The notes: a model not told the origin generated them from the sequence alone. DNA of 64,000 nucleotides from CAVYBY01 sp963766935 (GCA_963766935.1 CAVYBY010000003.1:124001-188000), one strand, 5' to 3'; shown: positions 7,793 through 16,296, counted from the stretch's first letter. Program-made: numbers and translations.

Positions 7793-8842
7793 TCAGCGGA
7801 CCTCGACGCGGCTCTGGTCGCCGACGATCAGATGGAGCGAGCCCGAGCGGCGAACCTCGACGCTTCTCCCGAGGATCGAGCCGGTGAGCGACGCGACGTC
7901 GTCGATGCGGCACCCGCCCATCACAATCGAGTCGCTGATCTCGCTCCGAAGGATCTCGCACCCGGGCTCGATCGAGACGTTCGGACCGACGGTCGAGCCG
8001 TCCAGGATCGTCCCCGCCCCGATGACGACCGGGCCGCGAAGCACGCTGCGGGTCACCTTCGCACCCGCCTCGACGACGACCACCCCCTCGACGACGGTGT
8101 CCGCGTCGACGTCCCCGTCGATCCGGCGCTCCATGAGCGCGAGCAGCACGCGGTTGGCCTCCAGAAGGTCGCGGGGACGGCCGGTGTCCTTCCAGTAGCC
8201 GGTCACCATGCCCGCATCGACAATCCGTTCGTGGTCGATCAGCCACTGGATCGCCTCGGTGATCTCGTACTCGCCTCGCCAGGAGGGCTCCAGCGCCCGG
8301 CACGCCTCGAAGATCGAATCGCCGAACAGGTACACGCCGACGAGGGCGTGGTCGGAGACGAACTCCTTGGGTTTCTCGACGAGGCGGACGACGCGGCCCT
8401 CCTCCAGCACGGCCACTCCGAAATGCTCCGGCTCGCTCACGCGCGTGAGCAGGATCTGGGCGTCGGGCCGGTGCTCCTTGAAGCGCTCGACGAAGCCCGT
8501 CACCCCCTCGAGCAGAACGTTGTCTCCCAGGTACATGAGGAACGAATCGCCCAGCAGCAGCTCCTCGGCGATCATCACGCAGTGCGCGAGCCCGAGTGGG
8601 GACTCCTGCGTCACGTAGGTGACGTCGAGCCCGAACCGCTCGCCCGTGCCGACGGCGTCGCGGATCTCGTCCCCGGTCGAGCCGAGGATGACGACGACCT
8701 CCCGGATGCCCGCCTCGGCGATGCTCCGAAGGCCGTGGAACAGGATGGGCGTCCCCGCGACCGGGATCAGCTGCTTGGCGTTCGTGCTCGTGATCGGCCG
8801 AAGCCTCGAGCCCTCTCCGCCGGCCGGAACGAGCGCGCGCAT
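7793..8842 (-). CDS. rmlA: Glucose-1-phosphate thymidylyltransferase, long form
   Basis: First step of dTDP-rhamnose synthesis (dTTP + Glc-1-P). The 349-residue protein is the long type: an N-terminal nucleotidyltransferase domain beginning MRALVPAGGEGSRLRPITST, with AKQLIPVAG and YLGDNVL, then a C-terminal left-handed beta-helix of hexapeptide-like repeats (AGTILDGSTVGPNVSIEPGC). Long forms occur in archaea, actinobacteria and Chloroflexi. ATG 8842 is preferred because it places the signature at the family position; longer in-frame starts up to 8905 exist. A ten-codon leaderless open frame (8874-8842) ends in TGATG at this start. Confidence 0.92.
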   Translation of the reverse strand: MRALVPAGGEGSRLRPITSTNAKQLIPVAGTPILFHGLRSIAEAGIREVVVILGSTGDEIRDAVGTGERFGLDVTYVTQESPLGLAHCVMIAEELLLGDSFLMYLGDNVLLEGVTGFVERFKEHRPDAQILLTRVSEPEHFGVAVLEEGRVVRLVEKPKEFVSDHALVGVYLFGDSIFEACRALEPSWRGEYEITEAIQWLIDHERIVDAGMVTGYWKDTGRPRDLLEANRVLLALMERRIDGDVDADTVVEGVVVVEAGAKVTRSVLRGPVVIGAGTILDGSTVGPNVSIEPGCEILRSEISDSIVMGGCRIDDVASLTGSILGRSVEVRRSGSLHLIVGDQSRVEVR

Positions 8843-8874
8843 CAGGCGTTCGGGTTCACGCAGGCGGCGGGCAT
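8842..8874 (-). other. Possible ten-codon leader peptide coupled to rmlA
   Basis: The short frame MPAACVNPNA starts nine bases after a TACGCT box (8889-8884) and ends in TGA, which shares its A with the ATG of rmlA (TGATG). This geometry would allow translation to pass from a near-leaderless mini-ORF to rmlA, which lacks a clear ribosome binding site of its own. It is a positional argument only; no family is recognised. Confidence 0.3.
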
Positions 8875-8883
8875 CGTTCACAC

Positions 8884-8889
8884 AGCGTA
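8884..8889 (-). promoter_or_regulatory. Possible -10 box TACGCT of the rmlA glycan operon
   Basis: TACGCT lies nine bases before a short frame (8874-8842) and 41 bases before the rmlA ATG. It is the best -10 candidate in the 92-base gap between rmlA and the divergent GGDEF-like gene. Confidence 0.4.
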
Positions 8890-8934
8890 ACGGGGGCGGA
8901 GCCACCTGTGGGAAGATGCCATCGTCCGAAGACC

Positions 8935-9771
8935 ATGATTACCGACAACCTCACCGTGCTGCTCGTCGGCGAGGCCGCCGAGCTCGCGAGCCAGCTCGCG
9001 AACGAGGACGGCCTGACGGTCTCGGTTGCGACCGACCTGGCCTCCGGCCTGGCGTCCGCGTCCGAGGCCGACGCCGTCGTGGTCGGGCTCGGGCAGATCG
9101 GGCCGCTCGAGGCCCTCGAGGCCCTTCGGCTCCACGCGCCCGATGCCGCGGTGCTCGTGTTCACGCCCCCCGGCCGCGAGGGAGAGGGCACGGTCGCGCT
9201 GCACGCCGGCGCCGAGGACCACCTGGCCGCCGACGACCTGCCCGGCGGCCTCCTTCCCCGGGCCATCCGCTACGCCGTCTCGAACCGCCGCCTGCGACGC
9301 GAGTTCTCGACGAAGGACGAGGAGACCGGCCTGCTGAACCTCCGAGGGTTCGCGCCGATCGCCGAGCACCACCTGCGGATGGCCAAGCGAACCGCCACGC
9401 CCGTCGTCTTCGTCTTCCTGCGGCTCGAGCACGTGGACCGTCCCGAAGCCGGCGACCGCACACGGGTGAGCGAGGCCGCCGGCGTGGTGCTGGAAGCCAT
9501 CCGCGAGGCCGACGTGCCGGCACGGATCGGAGCCGAGACGTTCTGCGTCCTTCTTACCGGAGACGCGCGCGGGGCCGAGAACCTGGTGCTGTCCCGGCTC
9601 GTCGAGGCGATCGCCGTCCACGACGCGCGGAGCGAGACACCCGGCGGGCTCTCGGTCTCCGTCGGCACCGCGCTGTACGACCCCGAGCAGGGCGGGACGC
9701 TCGGCTCGATCCTGGAGGCGGCGGGCCGCGGCCTCGACTCCCGACACGCGGCAGGTGCGCCGGCAGACTGA
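8935..9771 (+). CDS. Receiver-like plus degenerate GGDEF-domain protein
   Basis: A 278-residue soluble signalling protein. Residues 1-120 resemble a response-regulator receiver (VLLVGEAAELASQL, DAVVVGLG, AVLVFTPPG), but the acidic pocket and phospho-acceptor Asp are not evident. Residues about 130-270 align with a GGDEF domain: DEETGLLNLRGF replaces the usual D-x-LTGL-x-NRR, and RIGAETFCVLLTG sits where RxGGDEF should be. The active-site GG(D/E)EF is thus lost and cyclase activity is unlikely. It may bind a nucleotide or act as an adaptor. The start ATG 8935 gives the receiver-like N-terminus. The stop overlaps the histidine kinase start (TGATG), so the two proteins probably work together. 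Confidence 0.72.
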   Translation: MITDNLTVLLVGEAAELASQLANEDGLTVSVATDLASGLASASEADAVVVGLGQIGPLEALEALRLHAPDAAVLVFTPPGREGEGTVALHAGAEDHLAADDLPGGLLPRAIRYAVSNRRLRREFSTKDEETGLLNLRGFAPIAEHHLRMAKRTATPVVFVFLRLEHVDRPEAGDRTRVSEAAGVVLEAIREADVPARIGAETFCVLLTGDARGAENLVLSRLVEAIAVHDARSETPGGLSVSVGTALYDPEQGGTLGSILEAAGRGLDSRHAAGAPAD

Positions 9772-10910
9772 TGACCCGCTCCACCCAGCACGAGCGCGAC
9801 GGCATGCTGATCGAAGCCGGACTCGCACTCGCGAGCGAGATCGACCTCGAGACGGTGCTCGATCGCATCGTCCGGCTGGCCGTGGAGATCACGGATGCGC
9901 GCTACGGCGCCCTGGGTGTGATCAGCCGCGGCCGCATGATCGAGCGGTTCATCACGATCGGGGTGAGCGACGAGGAGCGCGCCCGCATCGGCGATCCGCC
10001 CGTCGGCCACGGCATCCTCGGGCTGCTGATCGACGACGCACGGCCGATCCGGATCCCGGACATCGGATCGGACCCCCGGTCCGTGGGGTTCCCGCCGAAC
10101 CATCCTCCGATGGGTTCGTTCCTCGGCTGTCCGGTCCGGGCGCGCGGCCGCGTCTTCGGCCACATCTACCTGACGGAGAAGCGCTCGGCGCCGGAGTTCG
10201 ACTACGACGACCAGGCGGCGTTGGAGGTCCTGGCGACCCAGGCCGGGGTCGCGGTCGAGAACACGCGGTTGTACGAAGAGCTCCGAAGCGCGGAAGAGGA
10301 GCTTCGGCGGCTCGAGGTCCTGGAAGAACGCGAGCGGATCGCCAAGGAGCTGCACGACGGCGTCATCCAGTCGTTGTTCGCCGTCGGGATGAGCCTGCAG
10401 GCGACCGCCGCGCTCATCGAGGACCCCGCGGTTGCCGGGCGCCTGCAGGCCGGCGTCGACGACATCGACGGGTCGATCCGGGACCTGCGCAACTACATCT
10501 TCGGGCTTCGTCCGGGGATCCTCGCCGACCGCGAGCTCCATCGGGCGCTGAACGACTTGACCTCGGAATTCGCCGAACGATCCGGCGTCCTGGCCGTGGT
10601 CGACATCGACGAGCACGTCGCGGCCGAGCTCTCGGCCCGCGCGACCGATGTCGTGCAGATCGTCCGCGAGCTCTTGTCCAACGTGGCCCGGCACGCCTCC
10701 GCCACCACCTGCCGAATCTCGCTCCGACGGGGGAACGACGGCGCCACGCTGGAGGTCGACGACGACGGCTCGGGCTTCGACGTGGCGACCCACACGCCCG
10801 GAATGGGCCTTCGGAACCTCCGGGCCCGGGTGGAGTCGGCCGGCGGGAGCCTGACGCTTGAGAGCGTGCGCGGCGAGGGCACGCTGGTCCGGGCAACGCT
10901 CCCCCGGTAA
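9771..10910 (+). CDS. GAF-domain sensor histidine kinase, DevS/NarX-like
   Basis: A 379-residue cytoplasmic sensor kinase. A GAF domain (residues about 10-168) contains GHGILGLLIDDARPIRIPDI and PNHPPMGSFLGCPVR, closely resembling the GAF domains of mycobacterial DevS/DosT, in which a His binds haem. His111 here is a candidate ligand, not proven. A HisKA_3 dimerisation domain follows with phospho-acceptor His195 (ERERIAKELHDGVIQ), then an HATPase_c domain with VRELLSNVARHASA and a DDDGSGF G-box. The NarL-type regulator at 11482 is the obvious partner, separated only by a small gene. Confidence 0.9.
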   Translation: MTRSTQHERDGMLIEAGLALASEIDLETVLDRIVRLAVEITDARYGALGVISRGRMIERFITIGVSDEERARIGDPPVGHGILGLLIDDARPIRIPDIGSDPRSVGFPPNHPPMGSFLGCPVRARGRVFGHIYLTEKRSAPEFDYDDQAALEVLATQAGVAVENTRLYEELRSAEEELRRLEVLEERERIAKELHDGVIQSLFAVGMSLQATAALIEDPAVAGRLQAGVDDIDGSIRDLRNYIFGLRPGILADRELHRALNDLTSEFAERSGVLAVVDIDEHVAAELSARATDVVQIVRELLSNVARHASATTCRISLRRGNDGATLEVDDDGSGFDVATHTPGMGLRNLRARVESAGGSLTLESVRGEGTLVRATLPR

Positions 10911-10976
10911 AGGGTCCCGGGCGGGCAGGGTCGTCCGGCCTTGCGAGGGAAGCTCCGGGTCGACCAGACTGAACAC

Positions 10977-11471
10977 ATGTTCGCCAGATACTTCGTGGAG
11001 CTGCCGCTCCCGGCCGAAGCGGTGCGGCTGTCGTTGACCCGCGGATCCGGGCCGTGGGCCGTCGGGCCCGCGACCGATGCCAACCACCGCGCGGACCAGA
11101 TGCTCGCCGAGGTCGGGTTCGGGACCGCCGTGCCCGTGGCCAGGACCGTGGCCGTCGAGCTCGGGGCCCCCGTGGACGGGTCGAGCAAAACGGTCATCCC
11201 GATGCGGTGGACGGCCCTCGGGAACTCGGGCATCTTCCCCTCCCTCGAGGCGGACCTGGAGATCGCGTCCCTGGGCTCGGAGAACACCCAGCTGGCTATC
11301 AGCGCCAGGTACACGCCGCCGCTCGGGGTCATCGGCCGGGCCATCGACCGGGCCGTGCTGCACCGGGTGGCCGAGGCGACGATCAAGAACTTCCTGGACC
11401 GGGTCCGCGACTCGGTGATGAACGACGCCGCGGACACCAGCCCGTCGGAACCCGTGGCACCGACCGCATAG
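10977..11471 (+). CDS. Uncharacterised SRPBCC/START-like protein
   Basis: A 164-residue soluble protein beginning MFARYFVELPLPAEAV. The pattern of alternating beta strands (TVAVELGAPV, KTVIPMRWTALG, FPSLEADLEIASLG, TQLAISARYTPP) and the closing helix (HRVAEATIKNFLDRV) resemble the helix-grip fold of SRPBCC ligand-binding proteins, but I recognise no characterised family. It lies between a sensor kinase and its regulator. Its stop codon TAG is also the first part of the regulator's -10 box. The start ATG 10977 has no clear ribosome binding site; a TTG at 10941 is an alternative. Confidence 0.6.
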   Translation: MFARYFVELPLPAEAVRLSLTRGSGPWAVGPATDANHRADQMLAEVGFGTAVPVARTVAVELGAPVDGSSKTVIPMRWTALGNSGIFPSLEADLEIASLGSENTQLAISARYTPPLGVIGRAIDRAVLHRVAEATIKNFLDRVRDSVMNDAADTSPSEPVAPTA

Positions 11472-11474
11472 GAT
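11469..11474 (+). promoter_or_regulatory. -10 box TAGGAT, leaderless promoter of the response regulator
   Basis: TAGGAT is followed by seven bases and ATG 11482. Its TAG is the stop codon of the preceding gene. Confidence 0.62.
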
Positions 11475-11481
11475 CACCCCG

Positions 11482-12153
11482 ATGGAGTCCAAGCGCCCGC
11501 CCCTTCGAGTCATGCTGGTCGACGACCACGAGGTGGTCCGGGAGGGGATCCGCGCCATGCTCGCACCGCAGGCGGACATCGTCGTGACCGCCGAGGCCGG
11601 GAGCCTTCGCGAGGCGGTCGACGAGGCCGACCGCACGAAGCCCGACGTGATCGTGATGGACGTCCGCCTCTCCGACGGCAGCGGCATCGAGGCGACCCGC
11701 GAGATCCGCGCCCGGCATCCCGACATTCGAGTGTTGATGCTGACGTCGTTCGCCGACGACGAGGCGCTGTTCGCCTCGATCATGGCCGGCGCGTCCGGCT
11801 ACGTCCTCAAGCAGGTGAAGAGCGGCGAGCTCCTTCGCGCCATCCAGGCCGTGGGCGGCGGGGATTCGCTCCTGGACCCCTCGATGACCACAGCGGTCCT
11901 CGACCGCTTGCGCAAGGGCAAACATCTGTTGAAGGACGAACGGCTCGCCCGGCTCACCCCGACCGAAGAACGAATCCTCGGTCTGGTCGCCGACGGGCAG
12001 ACCAATCGCGAGATCGGCGAAGGGCTCGGCCTGGCCGAGAAGACCGTCAAGAACTATGTCTCGAGCATCCTCGGCAAGCTCGAGGTCGCGCGACGCGCGG
12101 AGGCGGCCGCCTATCTCGCCAGGCACACCACGACGCCCGGCAGCGTCGAGTAG
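11482..12153 (+). CDS. NarL/DevR-type response regulator
   Basis: A 223-residue two-component regulator. The receiver domain has acidic residues D14/D15, phospho-acceptor Asp60 (DVIVMDVRL), T88 and Lys110 (SGYVLKQ). The C-terminal LuxR-type helix-turn-helix reads LTPTEERILGLVADGQTNRE and GLAEKTVKNYVSSILGKL. The linker (SMTTAVLDRLR) is like that of DevR/DosR. The cognate kinase is most likely the GAF kinase at 9771. A TAGGAT box ends seven bases before the ATG, so this gene can be transcribed separately as a leaderless mRNA. Target genes are unknown; DoxX downstream is one candidate. Confidence 0.92.
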   Translation: MESKRPPLRVMLVDDHEVVREGIRAMLAPQADIVVTAEAGSLREAVDEADRTKPDVIVMDVRLSDGSGIEATREIRARHPDIRVLMLTSFADDEALFASIMAGASGYVLKQVKSGELLRAIQAVGGGDSLLDPSMTTAVLDRLRKGKHLLKDERLARLTPTEERILGLVADGQTNREIGEGLGLAEKTVKNYVSSILGKLEVARRAEAAAYLARHTTTPGSVE

Positions 12154-12281
12154 CGTCCCCGGCCCTGCGCGAGCGCGTCCGAAGGTCCCGGCGCGGCCGG
12201 GCCCTCCGGCCGGTGGCGCCGAAAGCCCGCCGCACGATCCTTGATCCAGCGGCGCCGCAAAGCGCCCGGGAGGTGGGATCG

Positions 12282-12908
12282 ATGGACAAGACCAAGACGA
12301 TCGAGGAGCCGAGATTCGCGACGTGGCTTTTCGCCTCGCACCGAGCGGCGTTGATCTGGCTCGTCGCACGCCTGTATCTCGGCTACGAGTGGCTGCACGC
12401 CGGCTGGGGCAAGATCACGGGAACCGAAGGCGGGTTCTTCGCGTGGCACCTCGGATTCGGGGACGGCTCGTGGCTTCGAAGTGCCAAGCCGCTGCAGGGG
12501 TTTGTCGGGTACGCGCTGGGCAACGCGGGCCAGGGCGAGAACTCCTCCGTCAACTACGGGTGGTATGCCGCCTTCCTGCGCTGGCTCGAGAAGCCGGGAC
12601 CCGCGGGCCTGTTCTCCAAGCTCATCTCCCTGGGCGAGACGGCGATCGGCATTGCCCTCATCCTCGGGGTGTTCGTGGGGATCGCGGCGTTCTTCGGCGG
12701 GATGCTGAACTTCACGTTCGGCCTCGCCGGTGTCTCGGGCGTCAACCCGGTGTTCTTCGCGATCGAGGTGCTGCTGATCCTCGCGTGGAGGAACGCGGGC
12801 TACTACGGGCTCGATCGGTACCTGCTGCCGGCGATCGGGACGCCGTGGGACAAGGGCCGCCTGTTCCGGCACGAAGACACCGACGAGGTCAAGCACCAGC
12901 TCGCCTGA
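12282..12908 (+). CDS. DoxX/DoxD-family membrane protein
   Basis: A 208-residue inner-membrane protein with about four transmembrane segments (LIWLVARLYLGYEWLHAGW; LGETAIGIALILGVFVGIA; GGMLNFTFGLAG; PVFFAIEVLLILAW). YLGYEWLHAGWGKI is the DoxX signature. Relatives include the thiosulfate:quinone oxidoreductase subunit DoxD and redox-stress DoxX proteins; the exact role here is unknown. The ATG 12282 follows GGGAGGTGGGATCG, a good ribosome binding site. The gene ends 22 bases before a strong hairpin. Confidence 0.85.
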   Translation: MDKTKTIEEPRFATWLFASHRAALIWLVARLYLGYEWLHAGWGKITGTEGGFFAWHLGFGDGSWLRSAKPLQGFVGYALGNAGQGENSSVNYGWYAAFLRWLEKPGPAGLFSKLISLGETAIGIALILGVFVGIAAFFGGMLNFTFGLAGVSGVNPVFFAIEVLLILAWRNAGYYGLDRYLLPAIGTPWDKGRLFRHEDTDEVKHQLA

Positions 12909-12930
12909 CCCCACCTCGGGCGGGTATCGG

Positions 12931-12954
12931 GCGGGGCCGGCTTCACGGCCCCGC
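12931..12954. terminator. Bidirectional terminator hairpin between doxX and acnA
   Basis: A perfect nine-base-pair G+C stem (GCGGGGCCG / CGGCCCCGC) with loop GCTTCA lies exactly between the convergent DoxX gene and aconitase, followed by CCGCTTTCG on the plus strand. The T-run is weak, as is common in G+C-rich genomes. Confidence 0.75.
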
Positions 12955-12973
12955 CCGCTTTCGTACGCGGTGG

Positions 12974-15745
12974 CTACGGCTCGGTCGGCGGTGCCGGCCG
13001 GTCGCCCGCGAGCGTGCGCTGGAGCACCATCGGCAGCACGCCGCCGGCGTGCAGCACGTCGAGCTCCACCGGCGCGTCGACCCGCAGCACGACCTCGAAC
13101 GCCACGTCGGTTCCGTCCTCGCGCATCGCCGTCACCTGCGCGCGCTGTCCGGGCGTGATGCCGCCGGCCAGCCCGCGCACGGCGAAGACCTCGCGGCCGG
13201 TGAGCCCGAGCGTCGCGGCCGTCTGGCCCGCCAGGAACTCGAGCGGCAGGATCCCCATCCCGACCAGATTCGAACGGTGGATCCGCTCGTAGCTCTCCGC
13301 GATGACGAATTGGACGCCGAGCAGCAGCGGCCCCTTGGCCGCCCAGTCGCGGCTCGACCCGGACCCGTACTCCGCGCCGGCGAGGACGCCCAGCGGAACC
13401 CCCTCGGCTTGATAGCGAAGGGCCACGTCGTACACGCTCGCGACCTCCTCGCCGGGCAGGTGGGTCGACCAGGACCCTTCCGTTCCCGGGGCAAGCTCGT
13501 TCCGCAGCCGGATGTTCGCGAACGTGCCGCGAACCATCACCTCGTGGTTGCCGCGCCGCGACCCGTAGGAATTGAAATCGCGGATCGCGACACCCCGCTC
13601 CAGTAGGTACCGGCCGGCCGGCGAGTCCGCCTTGATCGACCCGGCCGGGGAGATGTGGTCGGTCGTGATCGAGTCTCCGACCTTGACCAGGATCCGGGCG
13701 CCCTCGATGTCGCCGGATACCGGTGGCGACACGGCTGGGTCGAAGAACGTCGCCTCGCGGACGTAGGTGGAGGCGGGGTCCCAGTCGAAGAGCGCGCCGG
13801 TCGGCGAGGGAAGACCTCGCCAGTGCTCGTCGCCGTCCCAGATCTTGGCGTATTCCCGTTCGAACTGGGACTCCTCGATCGCGGCGGCGATGGCCGTCTG
13901 CACCTCCTCGGCGCTGGGCCAGAGGTCGTGCAGGAAGACCGGGCCCTGCGTCCCGTGGCCGAGCGGGTCCTTCGTGAGATCCAGATCGATCCGGCCCGCG
14001 AGGGCGTAGGCCACACACAGCGGCGGCGACGCCAGGTAGCTCGCGCGGACCTGCGGGTGGATCCGTCCCTCGAAGTTCCGGTTCCCGGACAGGACCGCCA
14101 CCACCGACAGGTCGCCGTCGTCCACGGCCTTCGCCACCTCGTCGGGCAGCGGTCCCGAGTTGCCGATGCAGGTCGTGCAGCCATAGCCGACCAGCGCGAA
14201 CCCGAGCTTGTCGAGATACGGGGTCAGTCCGGCGCGGTCGAGATAGTCCGTGACCACCCGGGACCCGGGCGCGAGGCTCGTCTTCACCCACGGCCGCGTC
14301 GCGAGCCCGGCCTCGACCGCCTTCTTCGCGATGAGACCGGCGGCAACCATGACGGAGGGATTGGAGGTGTTGGTACAGCTGGTGATCGCGGCGATCACGA
14401 CCGAGCCGTGGCGCAGCTCGTAGCCGCCCGCCGCCACGGGTCGCTCGTCCCCCGGCGTGATCGCGTCGCCCGACAGACCGTCCCCGTCCGGGTTCCCGCC
14501 CTCGCCGACCCAGCGCCCGACGTCGGTCGATGACGGATCCGCCTCCAGCCGGTCTCGGAACGCCGCCTGGAACGAGGCCCACACCTTCGGCAAGGGGACG
14601 CGGTCCTGCGGACGCTTCGGGCCGGCCATGGACGGCTCGACCGAGGCGAGGTCGAGATCGAGCGTGTCGGTGAACCCGGGCTCGTCGTCGCCGTCGCGGC
14701 GGAAGAGCCCCTGCTCGTTGGCGTAGCGCTCGACCAACCCGGTGAGGTCGCCGCGCCCCGTGAAGGTCAGGTACTCGAGCGTCCGCGCGTCGATCGGGAA
14801 GTAGGAGGAGGTGGCGCCGTACTCCGGGCACATGTTCGACAGCGTGGCGCGGTCGGCGACCGAGAGCGTCGAGAGCCCGTCGCCGAAGAACTCGATGTAG
14901 CTTCCGACCACGCCGCGCATGCGGAGCGTCTGCGTGAGCATGAGCACGAGATCGGTCGCGGTCGTCCCGGCCGGCAGCGCGCCGGAGACGCGCACGCCCA
15001 CGACGACCGGCCGGGGCAGGAACATCGGCTGGCCGAGCATCGCCGCCTCGGCCTCGATCCCGCCGACGCCCCAGCCGAGCACGCCCAGGCCGTTGATCAT
15101 CGTGGTGTGCGAGTCCAGACCGACGACGGTGTCGGGGAAGGCGACGCCGCCCTGGACGCTCACGACCCGGCCGAGGTGCTCCAGGTTCACCTGGTGGCAG
15201 ATCCCGGCGCCCGGAGGAACGACTCGGAACCCCTCGAACGCCTGCTGGGCCCAGCGAAGCAGCGCGTACCGCTCCGAGTTTCGCCGGTACTCCCACTCGA
15301 TGTTGGCCTCGTACGCGTCGGCGGACCGGAACCGGTCGACCTGCACCGAGTGGTCGATGATGAGGTCCACCGGCACGCGCGGGTTGACGAGGGCGGGATC
15401 GCCACCGGCTCGCGCGACCGTGCTCCGCATCGCCGCGAGGTCCACGACCGCCGGAACGCCGGTGAAGTCCTGCATCAGCACGCGGCCCGGCATGAACGCG
15501 ATGTCCGCGGCCGGGCCCGGCCAGGCGGCCAGCGCGAGCACATCCTCCTCGGACACCTCTGACGATCCCGCACGCCGGAGCAGGTTCTCGAGCAGGATCA
15601 GGACGGTCTTGGGCAGCCGCCCCAGGTCGATCGCGGTCCGCTCGGCCAGCCACGACAGCCGATAGAAATCGACGGGACCACCGGGCGCATCGAGCCGGCC
15701 ACGGGCGCCGCCGAGACCGGGTGCGGACGCGTCGTCGAGGCTCAC
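12974..15745 (-). CDS. acnA: Aconitate hydratase A
   Basis: TCA-cycle enzyme isomerising citrate to isocitrate with a [4Fe-4S] cluster. The 923-residue length fits the AcnA/IRP1 class. Seen motifs: VLMQDFTGVPAVVDLAAMR, IDHSVQVD, VGLDSHTTMINGLGVLGWGV, the cluster ligands in SCTNTSNP and YGCTTCIGNSGP, and the C-terminal swivel domain with DFNSYGSRRGNHEVM and AGAEYGSGSSRDWAAKGP. The GTG start at 15745 overlaps the TGA of the thioesterase upstream. The pair forms a two-gene operon driven by the TAGGAT promoter at 16276-16281. Confidence 0.95.
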   Translation of the reverse strand: MSLDDASAPGLGGARGRLDAPGGPVDFYRLSWLAERTAIDLGRLPKTVLILLENLLRRAGSSEVSEEDVLALAAWPGPAADIAFMPGRVLMQDFTGVPAVVDLAAMRSTVARAGGDPALVNPRVPVDLIIDHSVQVDRFRSADAYEANIEWEYRRNSERYALLRWAQQAFEGFRVVPPGAGICHQVNLEHLGRVVSVQGGVAFPDTVVGLDSHTTMINGLGVLGWGVGGIEAEAAMLGQPMFLPRPVVVGVRVSGALPAGTTATDLVLMLTQTLRMRGVVGSYIEFFGDGLSTLSVADRATLSNMCPEYGATSSYFPIDARTLEYLTFTGRGDLTGLVERYANEQGLFRRDGDDEPGFTDTLDLDLASVEPSMAGPKRPQDRVPLPKVWASFQAAFRDRLEADPSSTDVGRWVGEGGNPDGDGLSGDAITPGDERPVAAGGYELRHGSVVIAAITSCTNTSNPSVMVAAGLIAKKAVEAGLATRPWVKTSLAPGSRVVTDYLDRAGLTPYLDKLGFALVGYGCTTCIGNSGPLPDEVAKAVDDGDLSVVAVLSGNRNFEGRIHPQVRASYLASPPLCVAYALAGRIDLDLTKDPLGHGTQGPVFLHDLWPSAEEVQTAIAAAIEESQFEREYAKIWDGDEHWRGLPSPTGALFDWDPASTYVREATFFDPAVSPPVSGDIEGARILVKVGDSITTDHISPAGSIKADSPAGRYLLERGVAIRDFNSYGSRRGNHEVMVRGTFANIRLRNELAPGTEGSWSTHLPGEEVASVYDVALRYQAEGVPLGVLAGAEYGSGSSRDWAAKGPLLLGVQFVIAESYERIHRSNLVGMGILPLEFLAGQTAATLGLTGREVFAVRGLAGGITPGQRAQVTAMREDGTDVAFEVVLRVDAPVELDVLHAGGVLPMVLQRTLAGDRPAPPTEP

Positions 15746-16269
15746 GACTCCATCCTCCCAGGCCTGTCACGCGCGGCCGCCAGCGCCTCCTTGTGCGCCA
15801 GCCGCGTCCGCCGCCGCAGCTTCGCTTCGTGCTGGCGCCGCGCTTCGTCCGGGCTCTCCGCGATGGCGGGCGGGACCGGCCGCGGACGCCCTTCGTCGTC
15901 GATCGCGACCAGCACGAGGTACGCGCTCGACGTGTGGCGGCGTTCGGCCGTGACGGGGTCCTCCGCGTCGACGCGAACGCCGCACTCGAGCGAGGTCGAG
16001 CCGACGTCGTTCACCATCGCGCGAACCGTCAGCACGTCGCCGACGTTGACCGGGGAGATGAAGGACATCTCGTCGAGCGAGACGGTGACGCAGGGACCCC
16101 CGACGTGGCGGATCGCGGCGAGGGCGGCCGCGGTGTCGACGAGCCGCATGACGACGCCGCCGTGGACGTTGCCGAGCACGTTCGCGTCGGCGACCTCCAT
16201 CATCTGCGTCAGCGTGACGGAGGAATCGGCTATGCGCCGAGGCGTGAGATCCCAGCTGCGGTCGGGCAC
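15742..16269 (-). CDS. Acyl-CoA thioesterase, hotdog fold (YciA/ACOT type)
   Basis: A 175-residue single-hotdog hydrolase of acyl-CoA. The motif ADANVLGNVHGGVVMRLVD matches the active-site segment of the YciA/ACOT7 family (N..G..hGG..m..iD), and VTVSLDEMSFISPVNVGD is the second conserved block. The basic C-terminus (KLRRRTRLAHKEAL) is an extension. The GTG start at 16269 lies six bases from a TAGGAT box and has no Shine-Dalgarno, consistent with a leaderless mRNA. It is co-transcribed with aconitase; substrate chain length is unknown. Confidence 0.88.
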   Translation of the reverse strand: MPDRSWDLTPRRIADSSVTLTQMMEVADANVLGNVHGGVVMRLVDTAAALAAIRHVGGPCVTVSLDEMSFISPVNVGDVLTVRAMVNDVGSTSLECGVRVDAEDPVTAERRHTSSAYLVLVAIDDEGRPRPVPPAIAESPDEARRQHEAKLRRRTRLAHKEALAAARDRPGRMES

Positions 16270-16275
16270 GGCGGC

Positions 16276-16281
16276 ATCCTA
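16276..16281 (-). promoter_or_regulatory. -10 box TAGGAT, leaderless promoter of thioesterase-acnA
   Basis: TAGGAT ends six bases before the GTG at 16269. It is divergent from TAGCAT at 16284-16289, with only two bases between the boxes, so both directions share one short promoter region. Confidence 0.65.
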
Positions 16282-16283
16282 GC

Positions 16284-16289
16284 TAGCAT
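16284..16289 (+). promoter_or_regulatory. -10 box TAGCAT, leaderless promoter of the lipoprotein gene
   Basis: TAGCAT is followed by seven bases and the GTG at 16297. No ribosome binding site fits in that space. Confidence 0.6.
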
Positions 16290-16296
16290 CCCGGTT

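Noticed and set aside
12154..12281. Search for a leaderless box before doxX.
   Set aside because: No TANNNT lies at the right distance; the gene has a good Shine-Dalgarno (GGGAGGTGGG) and probably a normal leader.
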